A stretch of 64,000 bases of DNA, taken from Caenorhabditis remanei. Its lineage: Eukaryota; Nematoda; Chromadorea; Rhabditida; Rhabditidae. The notes under the pieces are model-generated. The model had not been told where the DNA came from and searched no databases. It saw only the letters and a list, made by a program, of their open reading frames with translations. Positions 1-12,000 of the stretch are shown here, piece by piece. The stretch's first letter is position 1. Every line of letters begins with the position of its first letter. The stretch is taken from contig NC_071329.1 of NCBI RefSeq assembly GCF_010183535.1, forward strand, positions 496,001-560,000. Reading direction: 5' to 3'. The position numbers were made by a program, and so were the translations under genes.

Positions 1-1593
1 GAATATTACGAGGAAATTTCCCAATTGCCAAAATTGAAAAGTTTGGATACTAATGTTGGTTTGTGAGTTGTCATCAATCGCAGTTCCTAATAACTAATAA
101 TAATAACAAATTTTTAGATTTTATCAAAATGACTTATCAGTGCGCAAAGAAGCATTTCCGGCCCTGGAACAGTTGGATATTTATTGCAGTCGGGTTGACA
201 TTTCATGCTTTAAAAATTTTGTAGAGACACATCCAAAATTGAAACATGTTAACTTGATTTGTAAGTTATTAGCACTGGAAATCCGTAGAAACTGATAAAA
301 ATTAATTGCAGACACAGATTTAAGCGAGCATGCGGACTTCAAAAACTCGAATACCAAGTTTTTAACAACTGGAAGCTTGAAAAGTTGTCTTGCATCACTC
401 GAATTCAATGGAAGGCCGGAAAGATTCCCTAAAATTTATGAGATTATCAGACAAATGCAAATTTATCTGCACAATTATGAGCAGCAATCAGAAGACATTT
501 TGAGAAAGTGTCCAGAAGTGATGATTCGATCTTGTAAAAAGGTCAATTTGCAATTCCAACTCTTGATATCAACAGTTCGTTGTTTGTGGCTACTATTAAA
601 GTAAGTTTTGATGTTTTAATGTTTTAATTTTTAAAATAACTTTTTTTTTAATTTGTAGGGATGGTCGCTCCGAGATATTCACCTTTGAAGAGAAACAAAG
701 TGTTTTGAAATTTCTGCTGTATGAGAGTAATAAAAAGGATCCAAAAAACGGAAAACTGTGCTTCAAAATGGTAGAAGAGGCATTCAAGGTGTTCTGCATC
801 CCAGAACTAATCAAAAACTCTAGAGAAAATGTTGACTCTATTTTGAAGCTTGCCGAACAATTCTGGGCGCAATCAATACGTGGAAACAGGTTTCCATTGA
901 ACTGTTTGATGGCTGTATCGACATGCTTGAAGTTAGTGACACCGGATAAGAGAGAAAAACTGAATTATGAGGTTACAGCATCGATTATCAGATACGCGAA
1001 ACAAGCAGTATTTGATAATGATGAAGTACATCTGGAATTGCTTCGAGTTGTTCGACTGTTATTGATGTTTGAGATAACTGAAGATAACTGGAACGATAAG
1101 AAACTTCTGAAAGAATCTTTGTTTGGTTTATTGATAGATATGGATAAATACAACAATGAAGTAGTTCAAGTCCAGATATTAGAAGTTTTGGAGATTTGTG
1201 TGCAGAAAGTGGAAAGAAAGCATCGGCTCTGTCTTTTCCGCAAAAGCGTCTTTTTCAAATTGGCGTAAGTTATTTCAAAACACTCTAATTCTATCTATGA
1301 ATTTCAGAAAATTTCTGCAACGCAATGAACAAGTACAAAAAGCCGCTGTATGTTTATACGTTACTTTGATGAAAATGGATGATTTTCTTATCACTGGTTC
1401 GGAAGAATTGAAGATCACCATTTTGAATTGTATACAAGGTTACTATAGACCGGATGACCCTGATGACTTGGCCATTTTTAAATGGGTAAAATCGTTGTTC
1501 AGTATTCCTGGAGTTGTTGTATGGGCAAATTGGGTTTTGGAGAAGTTTGAGGAGATCGAGGAGCCAAAAGCGAAAATTCGGCGAAAGGAATAA
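1..1593 (+). CDS. ZYG-11/ZER-1-like LRR and helical-repeat protein (5' end outside window)
   Basis: The 3' part of a spliced gene, about 461 residues visible. Exons are 1-62, 118-260, 312-600, 659-1264 and 1308-1593 (TAA); all splice sites are GT-AG and phases agree. The first two exons carry leucine-rich-repeat-like strands (LPKLKSLD, FPALEQLDI, HPKLKHVNL). The rest is a long helical region with leucine-rich repeats resembling armadillo repeats, ending in a basic tail (EEPKAKIRRKE). LRR followed by ARM-like repeats is the layout of the ZYG-11/ZER-1 family, substrate receptors of CUL-2 ubiquitin ligases; C. elegans has many divergent members. The family call is inference from layout and general resemblance. 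An unrelated LRR protein is the alternative. No AATAAA follows the stop; a TATAAA lies a few bases beyond it. Confidence 0.6.
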
Positions 1594-2120
1594 CGAGTAT
1601 AAATCAGTTTTATGTTGATTTTGTTGTTCATTTTCTTTGTTTTTTCAATCATAAACTCTGTTGATCCGTTGGGTTTTGAAAATTGAAGGTACGCTCAGAA
1701 TTTTTAGAACAACATGTTCATTCTGCCAGCCGTTGGTCAGAGGGATTAGCTGCCACGATTGGGCCATCTTCAATTCTCCATTGCAGAAGAAGGGTTTCTG
1801 GTCAGTATATCTTCCCTCTCTACTAGCACACGTGTCGTCGTCAAACTCATTTGCCAGAGAACAGGTGGAAAAAGTCAAATGTGAGAGCAGACGGAGATAT
1901 GATAGGTTAATTTGTTGGAGAGCGGCAGAGGACGACAGGTGCGGTGCGTGAAAAGAAGAGAGAAGAGGAGATATGTTGTTATGTTCTTATTCAATTCTAA
2001 GCAGACGAAGAATCGAGAACAAATGTGGCAAGTAGGAGTGCAACAAATTCAAAAAGCAAATGATCTGACTAGTCACACATCATTGGAAAGCTGAGAATAT
2101 GAAATGAACTACAATGTAAC
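1594..2120. other. Intergenic, no gene seen
   Basis: AT-rich sequence between the ZYG-11-like gene and the inverted repeat around the MSP gene. Short open frames exist on both strands but lack splice signals or recognisable protein features. Confidence 0.5.
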
Positions 2121-2243
2121 TAGAAATTGCTGAATTTCTTACACTAGTGTAAAGTAATAATAGAAAACAATAGGATCGATAAAAAAAGTTTATTATTTGT
2201 TTTGTACGTGAACTTTCCAAAAAATGCTTCTCGAAAATTCTTC
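2121..2243. repeat. Left arm of inverted repeat around the MSP gene
   Basis: This arm matches, in reverse complement and with small gaps, the segment 3093-3220. The best part is around TTTTGTACGTGAACTTTC followed by TTCTCGAAAA. The two arms enclose the whole MSP transcription unit, in a loop of about 850 bases. Confidence 0.8.
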
Positions 2244-2316
2244 CCAACTTTTTTTCCATATTCCCGCGTGACCACAACTTCTTATCAATTCGATCTTCCA
2301 ACTCATCTGGCACGTT

Positions 2317-2350
2317 AGATCTAGAGCAAAGATAAGCGTGCCGCATATAA
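2317..2350 (+). promoter_or_regulatory. MSP-type promoter: AGATCT, GATAAG and TATA motifs
   Basis: AGATCT is at 2317-2322, GATAAG at 2331-2336 and ATATAA at 2345-2350, within 90 bases of the MSP start codon. C. elegans sperm-specific promoters, msp genes included, are known to use paired GATA-type sites (AGATCT and GATAA) bound by ELT-1. The spacing here fits such a compact promoter. Assignment is by motif only. Confidence 0.6.
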
Positions 2351-2406
2351 GGAACCCCTCACCACAGAGAAACCTCACAGTTTGTCAAAAACTAGCAACC
2401 AACGCC

Positions 2407-2841
2407 ATGGCTCAATCCGTCCCACCAGGAGACATCCAAACCCAACCCAATGCGAAGATCGTCTTCAATGCTCCGTACGACGACAAGCACACCTACCACA
2501 TCAAAGTGATCAACTCGTCGGCCCGTCGTATTGGATACGGTATCAAGACCACCAATATGAAGCGTCTCGGAGTTGATCCACCATGTGGAGTCCTCGACCC
2601 AAAGGAGGCTGTTCTTCTCGCCGTCTCTTGCGATGCTTTCGCCTTCGGACAAGAGGTTAGTTTCAGTGAAATCGTGGATCCGGGATCCTAAACTCTTTCA
2701 TTTCAGGACACTAACAACGACCGTATTACCGTCGAGTGGACCAACACCCCAGATGGCGCCGCCAAGCAGTTCCGTCGTGAGTGGTTCCAAGGAGATGGTA
2801 TGGTTCGTCGTAAGAACCTCCCGATCGAGTACAACCCTTGA
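2407..2841 (+). CDS. Major sperm protein (MSP), with one intron
   Basis: Exons 2407-2655 and 2707-2841 give 127 residues, the standard MSP length, starting [15 protein letters not shown] and ending NLPIEYNP. The immunoglobulin-like MSP fold is recognisable throughout ([37 protein letters not shown]). MSP is the abundant cytoskeletal protein of nematode sperm: it polymerises to drive crawling and is released to signal oocyte maturation. A 51-base intron (GTTAGT...TTTCAG) falls after Glu83. Without splicing the frame ends 14 codons later, so splicing is needed for a full protein. Codon use is GC-rich at third positions, unlike the surrounding DNA, as expected for a very highly expressed gene. 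AATAAA follows at 2932-2937. The sequence does not let me say which msp number this is. Confidence 0.95.
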
Positions 2842-3092
2842 GAGTGGAAGGATAACGCCAACCCCAACAACAACGACACTTGTCCGTTCTAGAGTTTGAT
2901 CAAAAACATAAATCATTATTTTTATAAAGAGAATAAATTGTAGTGTAGTGTGTTCTTGTTTTATTGTGAAATTGCAGGTTGTAAATGCGCTCGGATCCTT
3001 GCTGAACCGAATGAAATTGCTTGACGTAAAATCTGTAATAGAGGAGCATCTAGCGGTCCCTGTTCGCAACGGTATATCTCGCAACGGTATAT

Positions 3093-3220
3093 CTCCAATT
3101 CTTTTCGAGAAACATTTTGTTGAAAGTTCACGTACAAAACGAATAATAAACATTTCTATTGACTTTATTGTTTTTTATTATCACTGAACACTAATGTAAA
3201 AAAAACTCAGCAATTTTTAT
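3093..3220. repeat. Right arm of inverted repeat around the MSP gene
   Basis: Reverse-complement partner of 2121-2243. The translated shadows FEKHFLESSRTK (left, minus strand) and FEKHFVESSRTK (right, plus strand) show the match clearly. It lies about 155 bases past the MSP poly(A) signal. Confidence 0.8.
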
Positions 3221-3227
3221 TATTCCA

Positions 3228-3470
3228 ATTCACTGGATGCGTGGATATTCTACGGGTCGAATCGTTAATGAGCCACGGGTCGGGCTAGAATGTGTTCTTG
3301 ACCATCTTCGCGTTTTCGGTTTTTTTCGGCCCATTAACGACTAACCACCCGGCTCGTAGTAGGTTAAACACATAGAACTCGCTGAGATCTACATTTTGGT
3401 ATATTTTTCAGCGCATAATATTGAGTTTGAAGTGAGTAACGCGCGGGCCCGTTTCGAGACGGGTTACTTT
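3228..3470. repeat. Dispersed repeat family B, copy 1
   Basis: Carries the family core CTCGCTGAGATCTACATTTT, then GGTATATTTTTCAG, then a segment ending near GTTTGAAG. The same core recurs around 8880, 11560, 13320, 19320 and 39750, on either strand and often inside introns. I do not recognise a named element. Confidence 0.7.
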
Positions 3471-3723
3471 TATTGCAAAATCAGATTCTCCAAGCTCGAA
3501 ATTATGTATAAACGAATTTTCCGCAAAATCAAAGTAGCTCTGTCGAGTGACGTTAATTTTGTCGTGTGATCCACGACTGTCCAGTTGAAGAATCCGAGAA
3601 CAGCACTTTTTTATACCGATTTCGATAATAACAGCAGCATTAGAACTGATCATCTTTATATTCTGAAACTTTGCGGGCTCATAACTCCCTTTATTTTCGC
3701 ATTTCGCTTGTTTTTTTTGCTTG

Positions 3724-4791
3724 CACAGGTGGTTCGCGATGGAAGCATTGTGCGTTCGCGCGGTGTCGAACATGGGAGTCATAGGAAACTTATGTGCTAG
3801 TTATATGCCAGGTATATGGAAGCATGTGGTGCAGCGGGAAGCATATATGACCCACGCGCGATCCGTGTTATTCTTGCCGTTTATCATGTCTACCGACAGC
3901 TCGTACGATGCCCTCGCCCACTAATTCCACCCATTATAACGTGTTGCTACTTTGCTATTCCATTCCGAGTCTGTTCAGCTCTATTCTTTATGACATATTC
4001 ATTTTTTCCGTTTTCAGTTTTCATTGAAAACAAATTACGACTATATCCTCAGTAACAAAAGCACGAATAGTTTTAGAGAAAGCACAGAAAGCTATAACTT
4101 ATTTCCTTTTTCTTTCATTCCATTTCTTACCAAAAAAACAGAAATGAATTAAAAAAGTTTAAATCACCTAATCAACGAAATGAATGTTTTCCGAAAACCG
4201 TATAACACAGTGATGAGCTTCTTACTTTTCTTACTTCGTCTTGACAAAAACTTACCGTCTTACCTTTTTCCATCTAAAAATAATTATTATAGCCAATCCG
4301 AAGTAAGAAAAATAAAGACGCTCTTACTTTCATGGAATAAGATAACTTTATCATTTCATTTCATTGAGCTTTCCCTAAAAACTCGCGATTCAGCTTGAAA
4401 ATTAAAATTACACTTTTCGGACATTAATTAAAAATTAATTTTTATTTAGTCGTAATTTGTTTTCAGCAAAATTTGACAAAAAGTGCATGAAAATCTTCGA
4501 AAACGGAGAAAATTATGAAAATGTCTTTGAAAAAAAATTACAGTTTCAATTACGATAAACAGCACGCCATGGTGTAATGGCGGAGTGTCGTTGCAAGTTT
4601 CAGGTTTACGGTGAAAACATGGATCCTATATGCGAGCTATATGGAAGCACGCAGGATCCGTGCCACAAGCACCACGCCTCGAAGCATATCACTTCCGCGC
4701 GCGAAGCACATCGTTTTATGCGAGCACATGGGAGGTTATATGCTTCCATTTCGAATATGCCCCATATAGCATCCATCGCGAACCACCTGTG
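3724..4791. mobile_element. Non-autonomous element with 20-base terminal inverted repeats
   Basis: Positions 3724-3743 (CACAGGTGGTTCGCGATGGA) are a perfect reverse complement of 4772-4791. A second inverted pair, GAAAACAAATTACGACTA and its complement, lies nearer the centre (about 4024-4042 and 4447-4466). Between them are AT-rich sequence and GC-richer arms with repeated TATATGGAAGCA motifs. There is no transposase-like frame, so this looks like a deletion derivative or MITE-type DNA transposon. No clear target-site duplication was found. Confidence 0.6.
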
Positions 4792-5370
4792 TGTTTTCCC
4801 TTTTTCACTACAGAAATAAATTCACCGTGTCTAAAAGTATATATTCACAAATCGCCAGCAAAATCAGATCTCATTTACCCCTGGAAGAACTTCAAAAAAG
4901 TGACAAGCGGTCTGAAGGTATCAGGAAGGCTGTGGGCGAGCGACAACTCACAAGCGCTATCCGGCCACTGCACCGCGCGGTGGCTTTTGCCTGCTGCCTT
5001 TCGGCCCTGAGCCGTGCACCACTCCTTATGCGCCCGGGATCACCAACGTCTTCCGACGAGTGACCCCTGGCTACGTGGCGCTTGGCGCGGACGCTCGGTC
5101 GTCGTTGCCGACAACACCCACAGGACTCCTCCCTTCACTCCATCCACACTTATCTACCGTCAAGAAGCTGACTCACAGACGCCCGCCACGACGCCCGGTG
5201 GTTTTGCAAAAACGGGAAGAGTATAAGAGCGTGAAGGGAAAATAGAAAAGAGAGTGTTTACGCGTTGGCCTTCGCTGCGGGGAAGGGTCACTCGTTTTCC
5301 TCTTTCCTTGCAAAGACTGGCGTGCGTGCGGCGCGTGGATTTTCTATATGTACATAGAGAATAGTGGAGA
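4792..5370. other. GC-rich segment of unknown nature
   Basis: The DNA from about 4920 to 5330 is much more GC-rich than its surroundings but has no convincing gene: frames are short, overlapping and without splice signals. A TATA-like stretch (AGAGTATAAGAGCG) occurs near 5217-5230 in the plus direction. A solo long terminal repeat or another inserted element would explain composition and TATA box, but its ends cannot be defined from sequence alone. Confidence 0.4.
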
Positions 5371-5447
5371 ACAACTTTATTATGTTTTTTATGTTAATCC
5401 ATACAAGTTTTCAATTTTCAAATCAAAAATTGAAAAAAAATCAAAAA

Positions 5448-6277
5448 TCAAGGAAAGTCAGGATTCATGAGGTACTCGCCGAGGTCGCTGAAATTTTTAT
5501 TTAAATTTTTAACTCAAATTTTCTGTAACTCACTCATAGGCGGGTCCAGACACCTGAGCACGCTTTCCGATGATTCTGAATGGCGAGAAGAAGACGGAGT
5601 CGACGTCGCCGCGGATTCTCTGAAAGAGAAAAAAAATTGATTTGAAAGTTTTGGGATTACTGTAACTTTTCATGGTGCGCTCCACTGAAATCCTTTATAA
5701 ATATCTCTTTAATCCTTTATAAATATCTCTAAGACTCTCAATTCGCACGCAATTTTCTATCGTTACGATGGAGCGCGGTTGTAAGATTTATGCGTGTCGT
5801 GGTAATATTTGGCCTGCAAACGTCAGAAATCCATTCAAAAATAGTATTCCGGACACCTGGACATCCAGCCACACAGATTTACAGAAAGACAGCTTTTTGA
5901 CGTTTTTTCGTGTTGAACCACTAATAATGCATTTTTCCTGCTTAAAACACTCAAAAAATTGTTTTTAGCAGAAAACCCAGCTTAAAATGGGCATCTGGAC
6001 TTTCAGACACACATACAAAGCTCCGTACCAAAAAATTTTCTAAAACTAAAGTAAAAAATTCTGACAATTTTCAAAGGCCCGCCGTTCTGGAACCTTAGGA
6101 TGTCCTTTTGAAAAATGTTGCAACTTTTTTATTCCGATAAAAACCAGGTCATAATTATAATTATATAATTATACTTTTCTGAAAACTCACTCTCTCTGGA
6201 AGTCTGACACCCGGATAGGCGGTACATGTGCTCAAGAAGGCGAGGGCGATCACAAGAACGATGAAAGAACGGAACAT
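5448..6277 (-). CDS. Putative secreted neuropeptide-like precursor, 70 aa
   Basis: Three short exons on the minus strand (6277-6191, 5619-5534, 5487-5448) splice in phase into a 70-residue protein. Residues 1-20 (MFRSFIVLVIALAFLSTCTA) are a clear signal peptide. Then come a dibasic Arg29-Arg30, the segment IRGDVDSVFFSPFRII (31-46), Gly47-Lys48-Arg49, and a tail ending LMNPDFP. Gly followed by Lys-Arg is the classic signal for prohormone cleavage and C-terminal amidation, so processing would predict an amidated peptide ending FRII-NH2. AATAAA on the minus strand (plus 5376-5381) lies 67 bases past the stop. The long first intron holds a family A palindrome (5675-5812). I do not recognise the gene by name. 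The secretion signal and splice frame are seen; the neuropeptide role is inference. Confidence 0.65.
5675..5812. repeat. Palindromic repeat family A, copy in intron
   Basis: A hairpin-forming repeat whose two halves read GTGCGCTCCACTGAAATCC and, inverted, the complement of GGAGCGCGGTTGTAAG. Related copies are at about 22955-23035, 42975-43128, 51722-51878 and 55432-55582. Size and palindromic form suggest a MITE. Confidence 0.6.
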
Positions 6278-9078
6278 TATTGGGGGAGAGCTGAAAATGT
6301 TTTTATTTAATTTTGAAAAAATTGGATTCTTTTTATAGCAGGCAGAGGAATTAAGAATAACAAAATTAAAATAACAAAAATCCTCGATTCAAAACGAAAA
6401 CAAATGTGTTTAGTGTCAAATTTCATTTTAAAACTAAACTACTAAAGGCTTCGATTTTAAGCCGTACCACGAAATAATGGTCAACTAATCTTCAGTTTAT
6501 TTTCCTCCAAAATGGGAGAAACCCTGCGGAAAGTATAGCAGAATGTGATGGATTAGTTTTGGGGAATGGGAGAAAATGAGCAATTTTAGAGCAATTTTAT
6601 TAGAGAATTCAGAAAAATCAAAGGATCGAAAATTATTAAAAATAAACATTGCTATTTATTCAAAAAGTCTGACAATTTTTTATTCAAAAATCTGAAAAAG
6701 GTTTCTTTTGTCTTAGTCAGAGGGCGGTGCTTAGTTTATTTCGAAAAAACACTCACCACGAATTTTTACATTCATTTATCGTATCTTTTAACATAAACCG
6801 CGACGCGCACACAACGCGACACGAAAAAAATTCAAAACAGTTCGTTGCTGACCTTACGCCTCGCACTGCTGTGACGTTTTGAAACGATGGTTCCGGAACT
6901 TCCCGGTTTTAAAAAGATACATCCTGTTCTAGAGCCCAAAATTATGAAAAGCTAAGAAACCTTGAAACAATAATGTTAGTGTTTAACTTGTCTCATGGTC
7001 TAGAAATCCCTTCATTTTTATTCCCACACTAAATAAATTATATGGTTCAAAAGCTCACGTCTTCAGAATTCTGAAACACTTTTTTAGATGTTTTGTAGCA
7101 CAAAAATTGAATTGTTACACACGGTTTAACATGATTTACGATCAAAACTGAGCAAATTCTTTTTTCAGTTTTTCTTGCTTTTCAGCTGTCTAAAACGTGA
7201 AAAACAGGTGAAAACCTAAAAAAAAACGACCAAACTTCGTCGTCTTGACCACCATGACTAACTGAAAACGAAATTTCAGACATGATGAAAAAGTTGTCAA
7301 AATGTCAGCTGTTGTTGTCTCCTACGTGATGTACGAAACTACAGACCACGAAAAGAGTTGTTAGCTCGAAAGCTCTCTTTTCTGCGAGAAACATATGTAT
7401 CCAACTGGAACATGGGATATGCACGGTTGGGTACGTCATTAATGAGGTTAATTAGCAGATGTGCATACATGTATGTGGGCGATGTTTCATAATGTATTTT
7501 TAGAGAACAAAAATATGAGTAACAGAATTTTTCGAGAACGTGATTTCTGAAACTTTGACAGGAGTTATGTATTTACCGTAAACTTGTAATAGAGACGCCT
7601 GTTCGCAGCGCTATATCTCGGTTTCCAAAGAAAATATCAAAACGTTGTTAACTGACAAAATATAGCTTGATATTTATAGAATATTTCTTCAGTTCAATTC
7701 TGATTACGTGCTAGACGTGGCTTCCCTAAGAACCTGAAATGAGGTATCTTAAGTGGAAACGGTCATGTTATTCGCAAAACTGAATAAAATTCATATTACA
7801 GGAAAGATGGTGCTATATAGGAAATCTTCTAAAATGAAGTTCTGCAAAGCCTAAATATCCCCACTAAATCGTAAAATGATGCAAACTGAAGCACTTCATT
7901 CAATTGCTCCTCCTCTGACGCTTCCCCCGCCCATTTCCGAAAAATGAATTAAAAATTATGTGGAAATCTCTTCCGCCCCACTATACGCATACACTTCAAT
8001 AAATTGGTATTTAGTAAGGGGGAAAAGGGAGGAAATGTGCTCATGTTAGGGGCGATGAATAATAAAATGAAACAAGAGAGGATGTGTGGAAATGACGTGA
8101 ATTTGGGGTGGGTGGAAGGGAGGGAAGTTATGGAAGCAGCAATCTAAATGTTGCGTCTGAGGTGAGTGGGTTATTTTGGGTTTGCAATGGATCTATGAAA
8201 TAGATCGAGCCCAGCTAGAATTTCTGTCGGACTAAAACAGGAGGTGGAATCCATATTCCCAGTATTGGTTTTGCTGATTTTAAAAATCTGTGCACTGTCT
8301 CCCAGCCTCCAAAAAGAACTCTAAGGAAATGTTCGATCTACTCTCGCAAAACTAATTTTTTGAGAAAATTGCAGGTCTTACACTGTATTACTTTAGTTTT
8401 AGCGCAAAGCTCGAAAGAAAATTTCAGTTTTATTATAGAAATATTCTGAGGGCATTCTCCACCCATTCATTGCAAAAAATCCTGGTTTCAGATATTATTT
8501 CAAGTCAAAACGTCAAATTTTTCATTTTTGATTTCGTAAATAAATTCCATCATTTTAAATACTCCTCAACATTATCACATTTGGCTCATTAGTTTCCCAG
8601 AAATCGAATAAATTTCGAAAATTTTGTGATTTTTTCGGAAACTATTGAGTCAAATGTAAAAACGCTGACAGATATTTTATTTATTTTATTTATTTATTTC
8701 AAGGGATAAAAGACCATAAGATACAATTTACGAAACCAAAAATGAAAATTTTTGCATTGAATGGATGAATAATGCGCTCAGAATCATTCTAAAAATGAAA
8801 AAAATGAAATTCTTCGTGTTTTGGCACTATTACCCGGCTCGCGGGCCGTAAACAAATATTAATCCGGTTTATAATAGGTAACGGACACACAACTCGCCCA
8901 GATCTACATTTTGGTATATTTTTTAGCTCGTAAAATTCAGTTTGAAGCGAGTTACGCGCCGGTCCGTGTCGGCCCGGTTTTCAAGAATGAAAATGTTCAC
9001 GTGAAGACCGCCTACTTTGGAAAACAAAAAAGTATCAATTCATCTCCTACTCATTCCCATCACTTTCCATTTAAAAAA
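6278..9078. other. Long intergenic stretch, no gene seen
   Basis: About 2.8 kb upstream of both the peptide gene (-) and the first calpain gene (+), so it is a shared divergent upstream region. It holds a GC-rich repeat of family F (about 6780-6890, with ACCGCGACGCGCAC), a copy of family B at 8820-8985, and low-complexity ATTT runs near 8675-8700. No coding signal of convincing length was found. Confidence 0.5.
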
Positions 9079-12000
9079 ATGAGTTCCAAAACCTTCATCG
9101 AAGTCGATTTAAAAGCAGAGCAAGCCCGAATCGATTCGATACAAGCAAAATTTCTAGAAGTCGGCACGGAGGAGGATGAGCTCAAGTATCAGACTATTAT
9201 CCAATCATGCAGGTATGTACAGAACTGTTTAAAACGTTATCAACTTTGGCCGCTTTCAGTTGAAATTGTTCAACTTTGAGAGTGTGTCATGGTATAACTG
9301 ATTGTCCCATCAAGTAGATTTTTAATGTATCAAACAGGTCAAAAGTAGAGGTTCATTTTTGTAGTTGACAATTGTTTTTCTGTTTGGGCACTCCTTAGAG
9401 AGTTAAGGTCATTTTAATAGAACAGCTCAAAAAATCACTGTATTTTGCACTGAAATTACACTATTTGAAGGAGAAATCACTTTGTCGATATGTTACTCTT
9501 TAGGGAGTGTCCGTACAAAAAAGTTGTCAACTACAAAAAGGAAGCTCTATTTTTGATCTGTATAGTTCATACAAAATTTTCTTTGTGGGTCAGTCAGGCA
9601 TACCGTAACATCCTCTCAATTTTAGACAATTTCAACTGGAAAAGGTCAAAGTTTCTATCTTTTTGCACGGTATGAGAACCGGTTTCCAGAGAATTCAACA
9701 CAACATTCCATGACGACGAGTTCCCTCTCACAGATGAGAGTATCGGGAAGCAGTTGAATAAGAATATTCAGGAACAACTGAAGCAAGTGAAGACGCTTGA
9801 CTATCTTCCACCGCATATGAGACAACCGATGATGGAATTTGTCAATAATGCTATAAAAATTCAATGGGCACGTGCGGAATACGATAGCTTTTGGTTCGAC
9901 TACAACCATTTCCATGTCTATCAGAATTCCTATGGAAACTGTGGTCTCGTTGCGTCGTTATCTGCAATTTCAGCACATAACAGTCTCATTAAGTTCTTGT
10001 TCCGCGACTTTGAGATCAGTCCGTACGGGGTTTATCAAGTGAAGTTATGTCTAGATGGAGAGTGGAAGATTATAGTGATTGATGATTATATCCCTTCTCT
10101 AGGTCAAGTTTTCAACACTACTGGCTGCTATGCAGGTGTGGACAATGATATGGTGAGCAGCTGTACGATAGAGCGCATTTACAGTACCGGCAAAAAATAA
10201 ATCATGTTGTGCCTTTTTCAGTTGAAAATGTCCAACTTAGAGGGTGTGTCATGGTAGAACTAACTGTCCCACAAAATAACTTTCTATGCGATCAAACAGA
10301 ACAAAGGTAGAGCATCATTTTTGTCGTTATTAACTTTTCTGTACGGACACTCCCTAGAGAGTTACGTATCGACAAAGTAATTTCTCCATTCTCTAGTGCA
10401 AAATAGAGTGATTTTTGAGCTGTCCACTTAAAATGGCCATAACTCTCTGGGAAGTGTTCGTACAGAAAAGTTGATAACTACATAAACAGAGCTCTACTTT
10501 TGATCAGTTTGACCCATAAAATGTACTTTGTGGGACAGTTAGTTTTACCATGACACACTTTCAAAGTTGGGCATTTTCAACTGAAAAGGGCAAAATGTGA
10601 TATCATTTTTACTACACCTTCCTTACCAAAATGCTTCAGATTTGGGCGTCTCTTATCGAGAAGGCACTTGCTAAGCTCCATGGAAGTTACGATATTCAGG
10701 ATGGTTTCTGTGATAAGTTGGCACTGACTGTACTCACTGGAATTCCAGCAATCCATTTGATAATCAAGACTTTTTCAAATAAGCGGGATGAGTTGTGGGA
10801 AATATTGAAGGATGCAAGTGCCAAGAAGTTTCCGATGGTCTGTGCGAATAAGGTTACGGGAGAAATTGATAGGAAGGATCGTCGACCTGATATCCTAACC
10901 AAGCCCCATTTCCGCCATGCCTTCACAATCATGACTTGCTTCGAATTTGGCTCGAATCGTGTCCTCAAAATCCGTAATCCGTGGGGACACAACGGAGAGT
11001 ACACTTTTAATGGGAAATGGACTACTCCGGATGGCTCATGGGAGATTTATAAGAATGACACGGAGAATTGCGGGTATTGGGAGATGATTGGCTCGTTTTG
11101 GATTGATTTCGATGAGTTGTTCACCTATTTTTTTGATGGTGAGTTTCGAAACGTCCCGAGATCATATAATCTGGATGGTTTCAGTGAGTATAAGCCGCTA
11201 TCGTGATTGCTGGAGTGAGATTCGTTTAAATATGGCTATCGGCGGGTTGTATGATGATTCGCAAAAGTGAGTCTCCGTTTTAGAACTGTTACAAATTGAA
11301 ATCAGTTCTAACCATACTTGTCAACCGGGCCGGCACGCAAATTGCTTCAAATTGAGTTTTATGAGCGGAAAATAAACCAAAATGTAGATCTCAGCGAGTT
11401 CTATGGCTATAAGCCATTGTTAATAAACCGTGAGTCGGGCTAGAATGCTTTTTTGGTCATTTTCACGTTTTTTACACTTTAACCCAGCCCTCGGTACATC
11501 AACGACTAGCAATCCGGTCCGTAGTAAGTTAAGTCAATAGAACTCGCTGAAATCTACATTTTCGAATATTTTTCAGTTCATAATATTGCGTTTTGAACGA
11601 GTTACGCCTAGTCCCGATTGATAGGTTTGGCTTTGACATTTTTCAGTTCTGAATAATGTTCTGAAATGAAAACGTTGCAGAATGATCAAAATCAGTGTCT
11701 CCGAAGAGTGTGATGTCTGCGTGAGCGCCGTCAAACCTAAGTATCATAAGCAACGGGTAAGCTAGCAAGAAAATTTTCGAACCCAATCATCTTCAAACAT
11801 GTTACAGTACCACACATGGATCTCAATTCACCGCTCGGACCCATCAAACCCGGAGAAAATCCTCCAAGTCATGCTATGTGAACCAATTGACAGAATCTCA
11901 GAAGACGTTCACTTGCCACCTGGAGACTATATTATGATTGTCTCGAATTTCTACGAATCATCTAAGAAAGAAGAACGAGTTGTTGCTATCCACTCGTCGA

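Noticed and set aside
4577..5063. Plus-strand frames of 80 to 126 codons
   Set aside because: They run through the right arm of the TIR element and the GC-rich segment, overlap each other, and have no protein-like features.
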